Assembly: GCA_021796135.1 (NCBI GenBank)
Contig: JAJYOQ010000255.1
Location: 1 to 6,162 of the forward strand
Source: Bacteroidota bacterium
GTDB lineage: Bacteria; Bacteroidota; Ignavibacteria; Ignavibacteriales; Ignavibacteriaceae
Length of the DNA stretch: 6,162 nt
Direction: 5' to 3'
Of this stretch, positions 1 through 5,850 are shown piece after piece; the first letter of the stretch is position 1; every line of letters begins with the position of its first letter. The position numbers were made by a program, and so were the translations under genes. The notes under the pieces were generated by a model. That model was not told the origin of the DNA, ran no database searches, and saw only the letters and a program-made list of their open reading frames with translations.

Positions 1-364
1 TATAAAGCATTTCGTCCGATACATCATCTTTCTCAATTACATCAATATTAATGTTATGGTCTGCATACTTTGCTAGGACTTCCGCAATCTCAGTTGCTAA
101 CTCACCGGGCATCAATTCGGCTGCTTTTCTAAACCTTGGAAATCCAAGAATTTCAATTATTTTTTTACTCTCAGCTTTTTCCCATGCTTCTTCAAAGTCT
201 TTAACATTATCTAAAAATTTATTGATAATCTCAGGCGGAGCATTATCTTCCCCTCCCATGAATTCCATACCGAATTTTTCTTTCAGCTCTTTCTTCTTTT
301 TTTTATTCTCCTCATTAAGAAAATAATTTTTAGCATCTTCTGAATAATCATTTTTTGAATGCAT
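1..364 (-). CDS. Uncharacterised acidic protein, N-terminal 121 residues (runs off left edge)
   Basis: An open frame begins with ATG at 364-362 and stays open to the window edge, so the C-terminal part is missing. The visible part is very rich in Glu, Asp and Lys. A lysine-rich stretch at about residues 21-29 is followed by the segments EFMGGEDNAPPEIINKFL (about 33-50), ILGFPRFRKAAELMPGELA (about 69-87) and a C-terminal part reading HNINIDVIEKDD (about 104-115). There is no signal peptide or membrane segment, so it is probably cytosolic. The predicted helices suggest a folded domain rather than low-complexity sequence. I do not recognise a named domain. It lies 186 bp downstream of the WYL regulator on the same strand. 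The start is preceded only by a weak GGA about 6 nt upstream. The opposite-strand frame at 51-326 is a shadow of this gene. Confidence 0.75.
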   Translation of the reverse strand, partial: MHSKNDYSEDAKNYFLNEENKKKKKELKEKFGMEFMGGEDNAPPEIINKFLDNVKDFEEAWEKAESKKIIEILGFPRFRKAAELMPGELATEIAEVLAKYADHNINIDVIEKDDVSDEMLY

Positions 365-479
365 TATAAATCCATAGAGGTTATTTAATTGTTTTAGCGA
401 ACAAATAACTTTTTTCTTTTATAATATTATTATCTTTCATTTAACTTCACTCATAATTCTTAATTTCTGCTTCCTACCT

Positions 480-507
480 CGAAATTCATAATTCGAAACT
501 CGTAATT
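480..507. repeat. Two tandem copies of a 14-bp AATTCG-type repeat
   Basis: Units at 480-493 (cgaaattcataatt) and 494-507 (cgaaactcgtaatt) match at 12 of 14 positions. A further related piece, ctcataattcttaattt, lies just to the left. This resembles a short intergenic minisatellite. No function can be read from it. Confidence 0.6.
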
Positions 508-523
508 ATTTATTTTATATCAG

Positions 524-557
524 TATCATTCAATGATATTAATTGATTGATCAATCA
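524..557. promoter_or_regulatory. Two adjacent perfect palindromes at the 3' end of the WYL gene
   Basis: Positions 524-538 read tatcatt-c-aatgata, a 15-bp odd palindrome. Positions 544-557 read tgattgatcaatca, a perfect 14-bp palindrome that includes the stop codon of the WYL gene. They are 5 bp apart. Both lie between the regulator gene and the downstream gene starting at 364, so they could be operators for a dimeric regulator or hairpins that end the WYL transcript. No clear U-tract follows immediately, which makes a classical intrinsic terminator less likely. Confidence 0.4.
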
Positions 558-1426
558 TAATTCTTCAAAACACCCTGCGCAGTTTTAATAACAAGGCTTC
601 TCAGTTCCTCCGGTTCAAGAACTATAACACCTTCGCCCCGGCTCACAATCCAGCTTGCAATTTCCTTTAATGAATTAACAACGGTTTCATAAATAATTGA
701 ATTACCTGCTTCTTCGGTTATTTTTTGAAATTCCATTAACATATTCGGTTTTATTCTTTCGGACCACGGAGGTATAAGTTTTAGTTTCACTTTATACCGT
801 TCGTTTCCAAGCCAGCTTCTAAATGATGATGAAAATATTTCCTCAATTTCCTTTTGCGTTACCTGCTTAAACTTTTTATCAATTTCCTCTACCGATTTAA
901 TTTTGCTAATAATAAATTGCTTTATTACACTTTCGTGTTTAGCAAGCAACCGCCAATTCATATCACTTTGGAAAATGCAATACGGAGCAACAATTCTCTC
1001 TTCAGTAATAAGGTGCTCTCCCGATTGTTTTTCTTCAATCTTTTCATATTCAATTTTTACATAATTACCGTTTTCAATAGACCTTTGCAAAATTGTTATA
1101 AATGGAATCGCTGTTGAATGATGTTTACTAATTAAAAAATTAGTTGCCTTATCGTATGAACTTTGGTTAACCGAGATACCGGTATAATGTATAATAATAT
1201 TTTTTATGACTTCATCCTTTATATCTGACAAAACAGATATACCTTTATTCTTTTTAGAATGAATATCAATCCCTAAACTTCTTAATTCCTGCAAATCCCT
1301 TTTAATTGTTAAACTATTTACATCATACAAATCTTCAAAATCAGCTATTTTAAATTTGGATGGATAATTGAGAGAAAATCCTAATATTTCAAATTGTCTC
1401 TTAAATTTTAATTTAAAATCATTCAT
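551..1426 (-). CDS. HTH/WYL-domain transcriptional regulator
   Basis: This 291-residue protein has the usual layout of a WYL regulator. An N-terminal winged helix-turn-helix covers about residues 5-65, with the DeoR/YafY-like stretch SLTIKRDLQELRSLGIDI at 38-55 holding the probable recognition helix. The WYL domain spans about 110-185: KIEYEK (124-129), a beta strand RIVAPYCIF (144-152) and the name-giving motif as NWRLLAK (157-163), with Arg in place of the middle Tyr. A C-terminal WCX-like extension follows (about 210-290), ending in IVLEPEELRSLVI. In this family the WYL domain senses nucleic acid or nucleotide ligands and controls DNA binding, and such proteins often regulate CRISPR-Cas and other defence genes. 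The gene lies 215 bp downstream of cas6 on the same strand, and a palindromic element separates them. The start is ATG without a Shine-Dalgarno. Its direct target, cas6 or itself, is inference. Confidence 0.88.
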   Translation of the reverse strand: MNDFKLKFKRQFEILGFSLNYPSKFKIADFEDLYDVNSLTIKRDLQELRSLGIDIHSKKNKGISVLSDIKDEVIKNIIIHYTGISVNQSSYDKATNFLISKHHSTAIPFITILQRSIENGNYVKIEYEKIEEKQSGEHLITEERIVAPYCIFQSDMNWRLLAKHESVIKQFIISKIKSVEEIDKKFKQVTQKEIEEIFSSSFRSWLGNERYKVKLKLIPPWSERIKPNMLMEFQKITEEAGNSIIYETVVNSLKEIASWIVSRGEGVIVLEPEELRSLVIKTAQGVLKNYD

Positions 1427-1438
1427 AATAAAACAATA

Positions 1439-1468
1439 ATTATAATAAATTAGTAAAATCCGCGTCTA
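1439..1468 (-). promoter_or_regulatory. Possible promoter of the WYL regulator gene
   Basis: On the minus strand a -10 box TATAAT lies at 1444-1439 and a weak -35 box TAGACG (4 of 6 against TTGACA) at 1468-1463, with an 18-bp spacer. Transcription would start only a few bases before the ATG, giving a nearly leaderless mRNA, which fits the absence of a Shine-Dalgarno. In such AT-rich DNA the -10 match alone is weak evidence. Confidence 0.3.
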
Positions 1469-1491
1469 CACAGCTTCGCCACAACGCTCAC

Positions 1492-1506
1492 AAATAATGA
1501 TTATTT
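1492..1506. repeat. Perfect 15-bp odd palindrome
   Basis: The sequence reads aaataat-g-attattt. It lies next to the left end of the larger palindromic element and upstream of the putative WYL promoter, so it could be an operator half of that promoter region. It is pure A/T apart from the centre, so chance is a real alternative. Confidence 0.35.
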
Positions 1507-1507
1507 C

Positions 1508-1614
1508 ACGTTATGCAAAAACAACTCTTTGGAATTATGGAATACTGGAATAACGGGAAATACCTATCAGTTCCATGACTCCACTACTCCAATTTTCCAA
1601 GGGCTGCATAACGT
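1508..1614. repeat. Nested palindromic element with 10-bp ends and opposed 8-bp repeat arms
   Basis: The ends are a perfect inverted repeat: acgttatgca at 1508-1517 and tgcataacgt at 1605-1614. Inside, 1530-1561 holds four 8-bp units of the type TGGAATAN (tggaatta, tggaatac, tggaataa, cgggaaat). Positions 1568-1599 hold four related units on the other strand (tggaaaat, tggagtag, tggagtca, tggaactg). The two arms are separated by 6 bp. The arms are imperfectly complementary, so transcripts crossing it in either direction could fold into one long hairpin. It fills most of the cas6-WYL gap. It looks like a small dispersed, non-coding palindromic or MITE-like repeat. No target-site duplication is evident. 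Confidence 0.6.
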
Positions 1615-1641
1615 CCGTAATTAATTAAGTATTTCTAAATT

Positions 1642-2430
1642 TTAATTTCTACTAACCGCTAGTCCAAATCCCATCGAATTCTTTTCGCCAAACCCTGCAT
1701 CATAGCCAACTTTGATTAATTCGCTATTTCCGGATAATATAAATGGCGCCTGCATTCCGATTATATCAATTGAAATATTGTCGTCTTTGTTTATAGTGAT
1801 TTTTTTTGTTATCCGGGTATGAGTTTTCAAATAATTCTTATCCCATTCCAACCTTACATTTCCGCCCTCAATAGTTTTCTGATTAATCAATTGGTACTTA
1901 GCTAAAAGATTATTTGTCATTACTCTATTTATTTCGTCGGAATCTTCGGGACGTAAATAATACTGTCTTACTTGATTACCTGTTTCTCTTTTTACTGAAA
2001 GGACTAATGGTGAATAAGGAATGAAATTCGCTGCATCTTTAAACTTAATCTCCGGCAAGGTTTCGACTTGTGTAATTTGAAATAAGGAATTATGATTCCT
2101 ATCGGCTATCTCTATCGATTGACTTTCAAATGTTCCTATGATAAATGTTTGAATAAAGGTATCTATTAAGGGGAAAGAAATATAAAGAAGAGCATTAGGG
2201 CTTTTCAAAATAAAGTTGTTGTCTTTTATATATGCGTCTTCAAATCTTAATGCAAATGTAAATAGTTTGTAGGTCTTATTAGCAAGGGTAAATCCGATGT
2301 CGTGCAAAAAAGTAGAAAACTCGCCTGACCCCAATCTAAGTAGTTTATAAATAGCGGACGAAAGAGGATAATTATAATTTATAGGAATGCTACAGCCTTT
2401 TCGACTTTCAATCTTAAGAGCTACCCTCAC
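1642..2430 (-). CDS. cas6: CRISPR-associated endoribonuclease Cas6
   Basis: Cas6 enzymes cut CRISPR precursor RNA within each repeat to make crRNAs. This 262-residue protein has the usual family length. Its clearest signature is the C-terminal glycine-rich loop GYDAGFGEKNSMGFG (242-256), the RAMP-type G-x-G...G-x-G loop typical of Cas6. Near the N-terminus a plausible catalytic set can be placed by analogy to archaeal Cas6 Tyr/His/Lys: Tyr28 in AIYKLL, His43 in TFLHDIGF, and Lys52 or Lys55 in ANKTYKLF. Two ferredoxin-like halves are expected, divided near residues 110-130. Translation starts at GTG (2430-2428), supported by an ideal Shine-Dalgarno 7 nt upstream. A WYL regulator follows on the same strand. 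No CRISPR array or other cas gene is visible, so its partner effector type (I or III) cannot be told. The family call is firm; the catalytic residues are inference. Confidence 0.93.
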   Translation of the reverse strand: MRVALKIESRKGCSIPINYNYPLSSAIYKLLRLGSGEFSTFLHDIGFTLANKTYKLFTFALRFEDAYIKDNNFILKSPNALLYISFPLIDTFIQTFIIGTFESQSIEIADRNHNSLFQITQVETLPEIKFKDAANFIPYSPLVLSVKRETGNQVRQYYLRPEDSDEINRVMTNNLLAKYQLINQKTIEGGNVRLEWDKNYLKTHTRITKKITINKDDNISIDIIGMQAPFILSGNSELIKVGYDAGFGEKNSMGFGLAVSRN

Positions 2431-2437
2431 TTTATAA

Positions 2438-2444
2438 CTCCTCC
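2438..2444 (-). promoter_or_regulatory. Strong Shine-Dalgarno fixing the GTG start of cas6
   Basis: On the minus strand GGAGGAG is followed by 7 nt (TTATAAA) and then GTG. It is the only near-consensus Shine-Dalgarno before a gene in this window. It decides the non-ATG start of cas6. Confidence 0.85.
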
Positions 2445-2476
2445 TATAGATATTTTAATCATAAAAGTGTTCATGA

Positions 2477-2508
2477 ATTATAATGTCCCTGAAATTTTTG
2501 AATTTCAA
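2477..2508 (-). promoter_or_regulatory. Possible cas6 promoter overlapped by an inverted repeat
   Basis: A perfect TATAAT lies at 2482-2477 on the minus strand, which would give a 5' leader of about 40 nt before the GTG. The -35 side is poor; TTGAAA at 2508-2503 is 20 bp away. An inverted repeat, tgaaatt-tttg-aatttca at 2490-2507, covers the -35 region and could be an operator. The local 8-mer palindrome ttcatgaa (2470-2477) is next to the -10 box. Confidence 0.3.
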
Positions 2509-2561
2509 TCTGCGTTCCTGTTTGATATCAGAGTAATATAATTATTCAATAAGACATAATT

Positions 2562-2693
2562 CTAAGCCTGCAAAGCATTGCATCTCCTATCTAATAAGTT
2601 TCTCATATTGTTTTGAAATGTTTTTGCAATTCCATTTCCCGGAATTACTTTTCTGAAGCGATGTGCGAGTAATTTTGATATCGTTTGAATCAT
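2562..2693 (-). CDS. Possible small basic protein (43 aa) upstream of cas6
   Basis: An ATG at 2693-2691 opens a 43-codon frame that ends with TAG at 2564-2562. It is preceded 5 nt upstream by AGGGGA, a reasonable Shine-Dalgarno. The product begins MIQTISKLLAHRFRKVIPGN and carries about nine Lys/Arg residues with few acidic ones, so it would be strongly basic, possibly nucleic-acid-binding or amphipathic. A 16-codon frame (2740-2690) ends in a TGA that overlaps this ATG as ATGA, the arrangement of translationally coupled genes. The frame lies 131 bp before cas6 on the same strand. I recognise no family, and a frame of this length can arise by chance in AT-rich DNA. Confidence 0.25.
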   Translation of the reverse strand: MIQTISKLLAHRFRKVIPGNGIAKTFQNNMRNLLDRRCNALQA

Positions 2694-3027
2694 TGCAGTC
2701 CCCTGTATAATTCAATGTTAAATTTATTTCCCATATCCATCTTTAAGTCAAATCCCTTATCCAAATAAATTATTAATTTAATTTAAATAATTCTTTTTTA
2801 TTAAACAAGAAGATTTATAAAGATAAAACTCAACACGCAAAGCTCCAGGTGGCGTATTTTTTATTTTTAAGTAACTCACCTTACGCAGGATTTCCCTTTG
2901 AAGTAATGTAACGTTTGAGTAATGTGAAAAAATAATCTATTCCGACACTCCATCATTTACAACATATATTTATTGAGTATTCACAATATAATTTTTAATT
3001 TTACATAACTATTAATCTTAAATTTAT

Positions 3028-3549
3028 ATGGAAAAACTTATGGATACTTTAGAAGCAATTATTACACGCCGCAGCATTCGTCAATATACACCTCAAAATA
3101 TTCCGGATGATAAAATAGAACTAATCCTCAAATCTGCTATGTATGCGCCTTCTGCTATGAACTACCAGCCTTGGCATTTTATCGTAATAGATAGGAAAGA
3201 TGCTATTGAAGAACTTCAAAGCATTTTTCCCCATGCTGATATGCTTAAACAAGCTACTCTTTTAATAATTGTTTGCGGAGACTCCAAATTGGAAATGAAC
3301 ATTGATTATCTTGTGCAGGATTGTTCCGCTGCAACTGAAAACGCACTCATTTCAATTCATGCGCTTGGTTTAGGAGGTGTTTGGCTAAGTATTTATCCAA
3401 ATAAAGATGTCATTAACGGATTAAAAAAGACATTTGAATTGCCTGAAAATATAATCCCAATGTCAGCTATATCTATCGGATTTCCCGCTGAAGTAATAAA
3501 CACTGAAAGCCGCTACAACATTACCAGGATACATTCTAACAAATGGTAG
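3028..3549 (+). CDS. Nitroreductase family protein (FMN-dependent oxidoreductase)
   Basis: This 173-residue protein belongs to the small, single-domain branch of the nitroreductase family, dimeric flavoproteins that pass electrons from NAD(P)H to nitro or quinone-like compounds. The FMN-binding signature RRSIRQY is at 14-20 and APSAMNYQPWHF at 40-51. A helix with DCSAATENALISIHALGLGGVWL (about 98-120) is typical of the dimer core, followed by SIYP (121-124). The protein closes with AISIGFPAE (147-155) and the terminal RIHSNKW. The natural substrate cannot be told from sequence. The start may be either ATG 3028 or ATG 3040; the second gives MDTLEAI, closer to usual family N-termini, with a weak GGA about 8 nt upstream. 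The methyltransferase gene follows 58 bp downstream on the same strand, possibly co-transcribed. Confidence 0.9.
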   Translation: MEKLMDTLEAIITRRSIRQYTPQNIPDDKIELILKSAMYAPSAMNYQPWHFIVIDRKDAIEELQSIFPHADMLKQATLLIIVCGDSKLEMNIDYLVQDCSAATENALISIHALGLGGVWLSIYPNKDVINGLKKTFELPENIIPMSAISIGFPAEVINTESRYNITRIHSNKW

Positions 3550-3607
3550 TAATAGTGTGACCGGAAATTGTAGTAACAAAAATTATTAGAAATACTAATT
3601 ACTAAAG

Positions 3608-4336
3608 ATGGAAACAAGAATAGAGAATAAATCAACTGTTGAAGAAATCCGTAACCGTTTCGATAATGACGTTGAACGATTTTCTAATTTAAGTACCGGT
3701 CAGCAGGCTACAATAGATGCCGCTTTATCAATGGAGTTAATTACTCAAGCAGCTGCCTCTTCAAATCCCGATGCTAAATATGTACTGGATATAGGATGCG
3801 GAGCAGGCAATAATACTCTTAAGCTATTGCATTATATCAATCCTCTGAATTGTGATCTTTTGGATATCAGCAAACCTATGCTTGACCGGGCTTATCAGAG
3901 AGTATCGGCGGGAAATAAGGGTGCCGTCAGCATAATCCAGGATGATATTAGAGTTGCTCCCCTTCCTTCAAATCATTATGATATTGTCTTAGCTGCCGCA
4001 GTGCTCCATCATTTACGTGATGATAATGATTGGGAGAAGGTCTTTTCAAAAATTTATGATTTAATCGCGCCTGGAGGAAGTTTTTGGATTACGGATTTGG
4101 TAAGTCACGAAAATATTAAAGTACATGAAATGATGTGGAACAGATACGGCAATTATCTTGAGAGTCTCGGCGGTGCTGGGTACCGGGAGAAAGTATTTAA
4201 CTATATTGATTTTGAAGATACTCCACGACCCCTAACATACCAGGTTGAATTATTACGAAAAGTTGGTTTTGCTACTGTCGATGTTCTTCATAAGAATTCT
4301 TGCTTCGCTGCTTTTGGGGCAAAAAAAGAAAAATAG
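3608..4336 (+). CDS. Class I SAM-dependent methyltransferase, CmoA-like
   Basis: This is a complete 242-residue Rossmann-fold methyltransferase. Motif I, which binds SAM, is VLDIGCGAGNN at 59-69. An acidic strand end LLDIS lies at 84-88, QDDI at 111-114, YDIVLAAAVLHHL at 124-136 and the post-motif APGGSFWITDL at 154-164. The N-terminal extension EEIRNRFDNDVERFSNLSTGQ (12-32) and the end (LLRKVGFATVDVLHKNSCFAAFGAK) recall CmoA, the tRNA cmo5U34 carboxy-methyl transferase, in length and layout. The N-terminus is different enough that I would not call it CmoA; RNA or small-molecule substrates are both possible. No signal peptide is present, so it is cytosolic. It may be co-transcribed with the nitroreductase. 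The start is the only in-frame upstream ATG, with only a weak AAAG before it. Confidence 0.88.
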   Translation: METRIENKSTVEEIRNRFDNDVERFSNLSTGQQATIDAALSMELITQAAASSNPDAKYVLDIGCGAGNNTLKLLHYINPLNCDLLDISKPMLDRAYQRVSAGNKGAVSIIQDDIRVAPLPSNHYDIVLAAAVLHHLRDDNDWEKVFSKIYDLIAPGGSFWITDLVSHENIKVHEMMWNRYGNYLESLGGAGYREKVFNYIDFEDTPRPLTYQVELLRKVGFATVDVLHKNSCFAAFGAKKEK

Positions 4337-4461
4337 ATTCTTCGTTCATTTATCTATCATGTTTGGGATAAACAATTTCGCATTCTTTACACAATGCATC
4401 GAACCACTATTCCATCATTCCCAATCTGCTGTGAGAAACAACAACTATTGCGTAACTAATG

Positions 4462-4492
4462 TAAGTAAACAGAACGGTATATCTGTTTCTTA
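4462..4492. terminator. Hairpin between convergent genes, possible two-way terminator
   Basis: The core stem pairs aaacaga (4467-4473) with tctgttt (4482-4488) around an 8-nt loop. It extends to taag/ctta (4462-4465 and 4489-4492) with one bulged base at 4466. It lies between the ends of the methyltransferase and the DUF6588-like gene and includes the stop codon of the latter. The stem is AT-rich and no strong T-run follows on either side, so termination is plausible but not certain. Confidence 0.4.
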
Positions 4493-5491
4493 AAGTATTG
4501 AATAGTTAATGCCTAAAGAGACAGAGAAAAAATTGGATAAATTTAAGTCTAAGTCGGTATAGAAATTACCGAGTAATACTGCTATTCCCGCCACACCTCT
4601 TAGCAGGTTTTTACCCTTGAGAGAAAAATCAATTGTAACTGTGTACGGATTCTGACTGTTGTTATTATAATAACTGTAATTTGCCTTTAGTGTTGCACTT
4701 TCAAACTGCAAGCCGCCATAAACATCGAAGATGCCGAATGATTTACTTGTATATAAATTTAAGGCAAATGTATTTAGCACACCAACATCATTATTCGTAG
4801 TATCGCTTAACGAAAGGTTCTGATAAATAATTCCTAAAGCTAAATTAAACGGAAGAGATTTTAAGTCATGTTTAATGTTGTGCCTTAATCCAAACCCCCA
4901 GAAGTTTAATTTCCCAAAGTTTCCTATCTTTATCGGCAGCAGTCCGCGCACAACCAAAGAAGTTCCTTCATAAGAACCGACTTCAATCTGCGGTATAACA
5001 ATCGGGATATATGTACTGTTATAAAGCCCGCCTATAGTTTGTTCAGTCCTTTTCTCTTTGACCGGATAGCTTATACCAGGAAGAATATATATTGAAGAAT
5101 TTATATCGACATTTGCAATACCCGGAGTTTTACTTCCGAAAATAGTCGGTGCGTTTTTAACCGTGACTTGCCCATTGACAGGGTAATACTGTCCGTTGTA
5201 ATTATACATGACGGTATCATTATATGATGCGTTAAAAGATTGTTCGGAAGCCGGAAGCACAGTAACTGCAGACTCAAGTGAAAAACTAATATTGAGTTTG
5301 TTTTCGTCAACAGGGTTTAACATGGAAGAAAAGAATAATCCTGAATTTAGCTCTGCCCCGGCCGCATCCGCGAAGGGCTGCAAATATAGTTTCGCATAAT
5401 CTGCAGCAACTTTGCTAAGGTTGCTGCTTAAACTTTGTGCAGTAATATTAAACAAAGGGATAATAATAAAAATCAGTAATAATCGTCGCAT
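4490..5491 (-). CDS. Exported beta-rich protein, DUF6588-like, probably outer membrane
   Basis: This 333-residue protein begins with a clear signal peptide: MRR, a hydrophobic run LLLIFIIIPLF, then NITA, with likely cleavage after Ala18. The mature N-terminus has an amphipathic helix and the segment YAKLYLQPFADAAGAELNSGLF (32-53), which I associate with DUF6588 proteins of Bacteroidota; that assignment is from memory. The rest alternates short hydrophobic strands with Asn, Ser, Thr and Tyr-rich turns. GIANVDINSSIYILPGISYPV and GNFGKLNFWGFGLRHNIKHDL sit mid-protein, and repeated strand pairs close with NFFSVSLGINYSIL. This pattern fits an outer-membrane barrel. The function is unknown; the family is usually found as single genes. 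The ATG has no Shine-Dalgarno and an AT-rich leader. Confidence 0.82.
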   Translation of the reverse strand: MRRLLLIFIIIPLFNITAQSLSSNLSKVAADYAKLYLQPFADAAGAELNSGLFFSSMLNPVDENKLNISFSLESAVTVLPASEQSFNASYNDTVMYNYNGQYYPVNGQVTVKNAPTIFGSKTPGIANVDINSSIYILPGISYPVKEKRTEQTIGGLYNSTYIPIVIPQIEVGSYEGTSLVVRGLLPIKIGNFGKLNFWGFGLRHNIKHDLKSLPFNLALGIIYQNLSLSDTTNNDVGVLNTFALNLYTSKSFGIFDVYGGLQFESATLKANYSYYNNNSQNPYTVTIDFSLKGKNLLRGVAGIAVLLGNFYTDLDLNLSNFFSVSLGINYSIL

Positions 5492-5610
5492 AAACTAATA
5501 TTTATCTATAAATGAAAATTGTGAAATGCATATAAAAAAAGAATTAATAAGTCGCTTTATGCATAAAAAAAAGATCCGCCAGGTTACTATAAAACAAAAA
5601 TGGTTCATCT

Positions 5611-5643
5611 AGCATAACATAATCTTTGCAAAGATTTTATGCT
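5611..5643. repeat. Long AT-rich palindrome
   Basis: A perfect 16-bp palindrome, aatctttgcaaagatt at 5621-5636, is extended outward by agcataa (5611-5617) pairing with ttatgct (5637-5643), with a 3-nt bulge (cat, 5618-5620) on the left. The resulting arms are 15 bp. It is 61 bp downstream of the DinB remnant and about 120 bp upstream of the DUF6588-like start. It could be an operator, a cruciform or a worn terminator of the lost gene. Confidence 0.5.
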
Positions 5644-5703
5644 TTAATGGCAAGGCTATACCCGTTGACAGGATATTTAACCTGATTGAAAATTATTTAT
5701 AAA

Positions 5704-5850
5704 TTACATCCACGGCTCATCAGCGGAAGGTCCATATATCGACGGAACTTTTCCACCTGCCATTCTCAGATAAATAGAAAATTGTCCGCGGTGATGAATC
5801 ATATCCAAAAGCATCATCCACGCCAAATCTATGCACCTTACATCACCCAT
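5704..5850 (-). pseudogene. DinB-family protein remnant, C-terminal 48 codons only
   Basis: From a frame-internal ATG at 5850-5848 to TAA at 5706-5704 the translation contains LAWMMLLDMIHHRGQFSIYL (residues 9-28) and then GGKVPSIYGPSADEPW (32-47). This is the usual end of DinB/YfiT-type four-helix proteins: HHRGQ carries the third metal-binding His, and the closing IYGPSADEPW is typical. Complete family members are about 150-170 residues, so roughly the first two thirds are missing. The same frame stays open for about 80 more bases upstream, but that part does not resemble DinB, and no DinB-like sequence appears further right in any frame I read. This suggests truncation by deletion or replacement rather than a point frameshift. 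A short functional product is unlikely because the other metal ligands are absent. Confidence 0.7.

Larger units (their letters stand above)
2431..3027. other. 597-bp gene-poor gap between the divergent cas6 and nitroreductase genes
   Basis: This is the divergent regulatory space of cas6 and the nitroreductase gene. It holds the cas6 ribosome site and possible promoter at its left end and a possible small ORF pair at 2562-2740 on the minus strand. It also holds a GC-richer patch around 2835-2890 with acgc/gcgt inverted tetramers followed by a T-rich run, and two copies of gtaatgt about 16 bp apart near 2902-2925. A TATAAT-like hexamer sits at 2987-2992, about 35 bp before the nitroreductase start, without a convincing -35. 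No CRISPR repeat array is present. Confidence 0.6.

Noticed and set aside
51..326. Rightward frame of 91 codons.
   Set aside because: It is antisense to the open, compositionally protein-like leftward frame at 1-364 and gives a Ser/Phe-rich translation typical of a shadow.
854..1117. Rightward frame of 87 codons.
   Set aside because: It lies entirely antisense within the WYL regulator gene and shows no family features.
1508..1614. The acgttatgca/tgcataacgt ends recall integron attC core sites.
   Set aside because: The orientation is reversed (GTT at the left, AAC at the right, where attC needs the opposite), no matching cores lie outside, and no integrase or cassette is present.
2480..2510. 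ATTGAAAT on the minus strand before cas6 resembles the 3' end of many CRISPR repeats, suggesting a solitary repeat.
   Set aside because: Only one copy is present, the same 8-mer occurs by chance elsewhere in the window (near 152 and 3349), and the preceding bases show no repeat-like partner.
2835..2870. acgc...gcgt followed by a T-rich run, like a rightward intrinsic terminator.
   Set aside because: The stem is only 4 bp with a 13-nt loop, and no rightward gene lies upstream of it.
4245..4493. Rightward frame of 82 codons overlapping the methyltransferase end.
   Set aside because: It is out of frame with a complete methyltransferase gene, has no ribosome site and no recognisable motif.
5101..5399. 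Frames on both strands inside the DUF6588-like gene (5101-5310 minus, 5208-5399 plus).
   Set aside because: Both are other-frame readings of a well-supported gene with a signal peptide.
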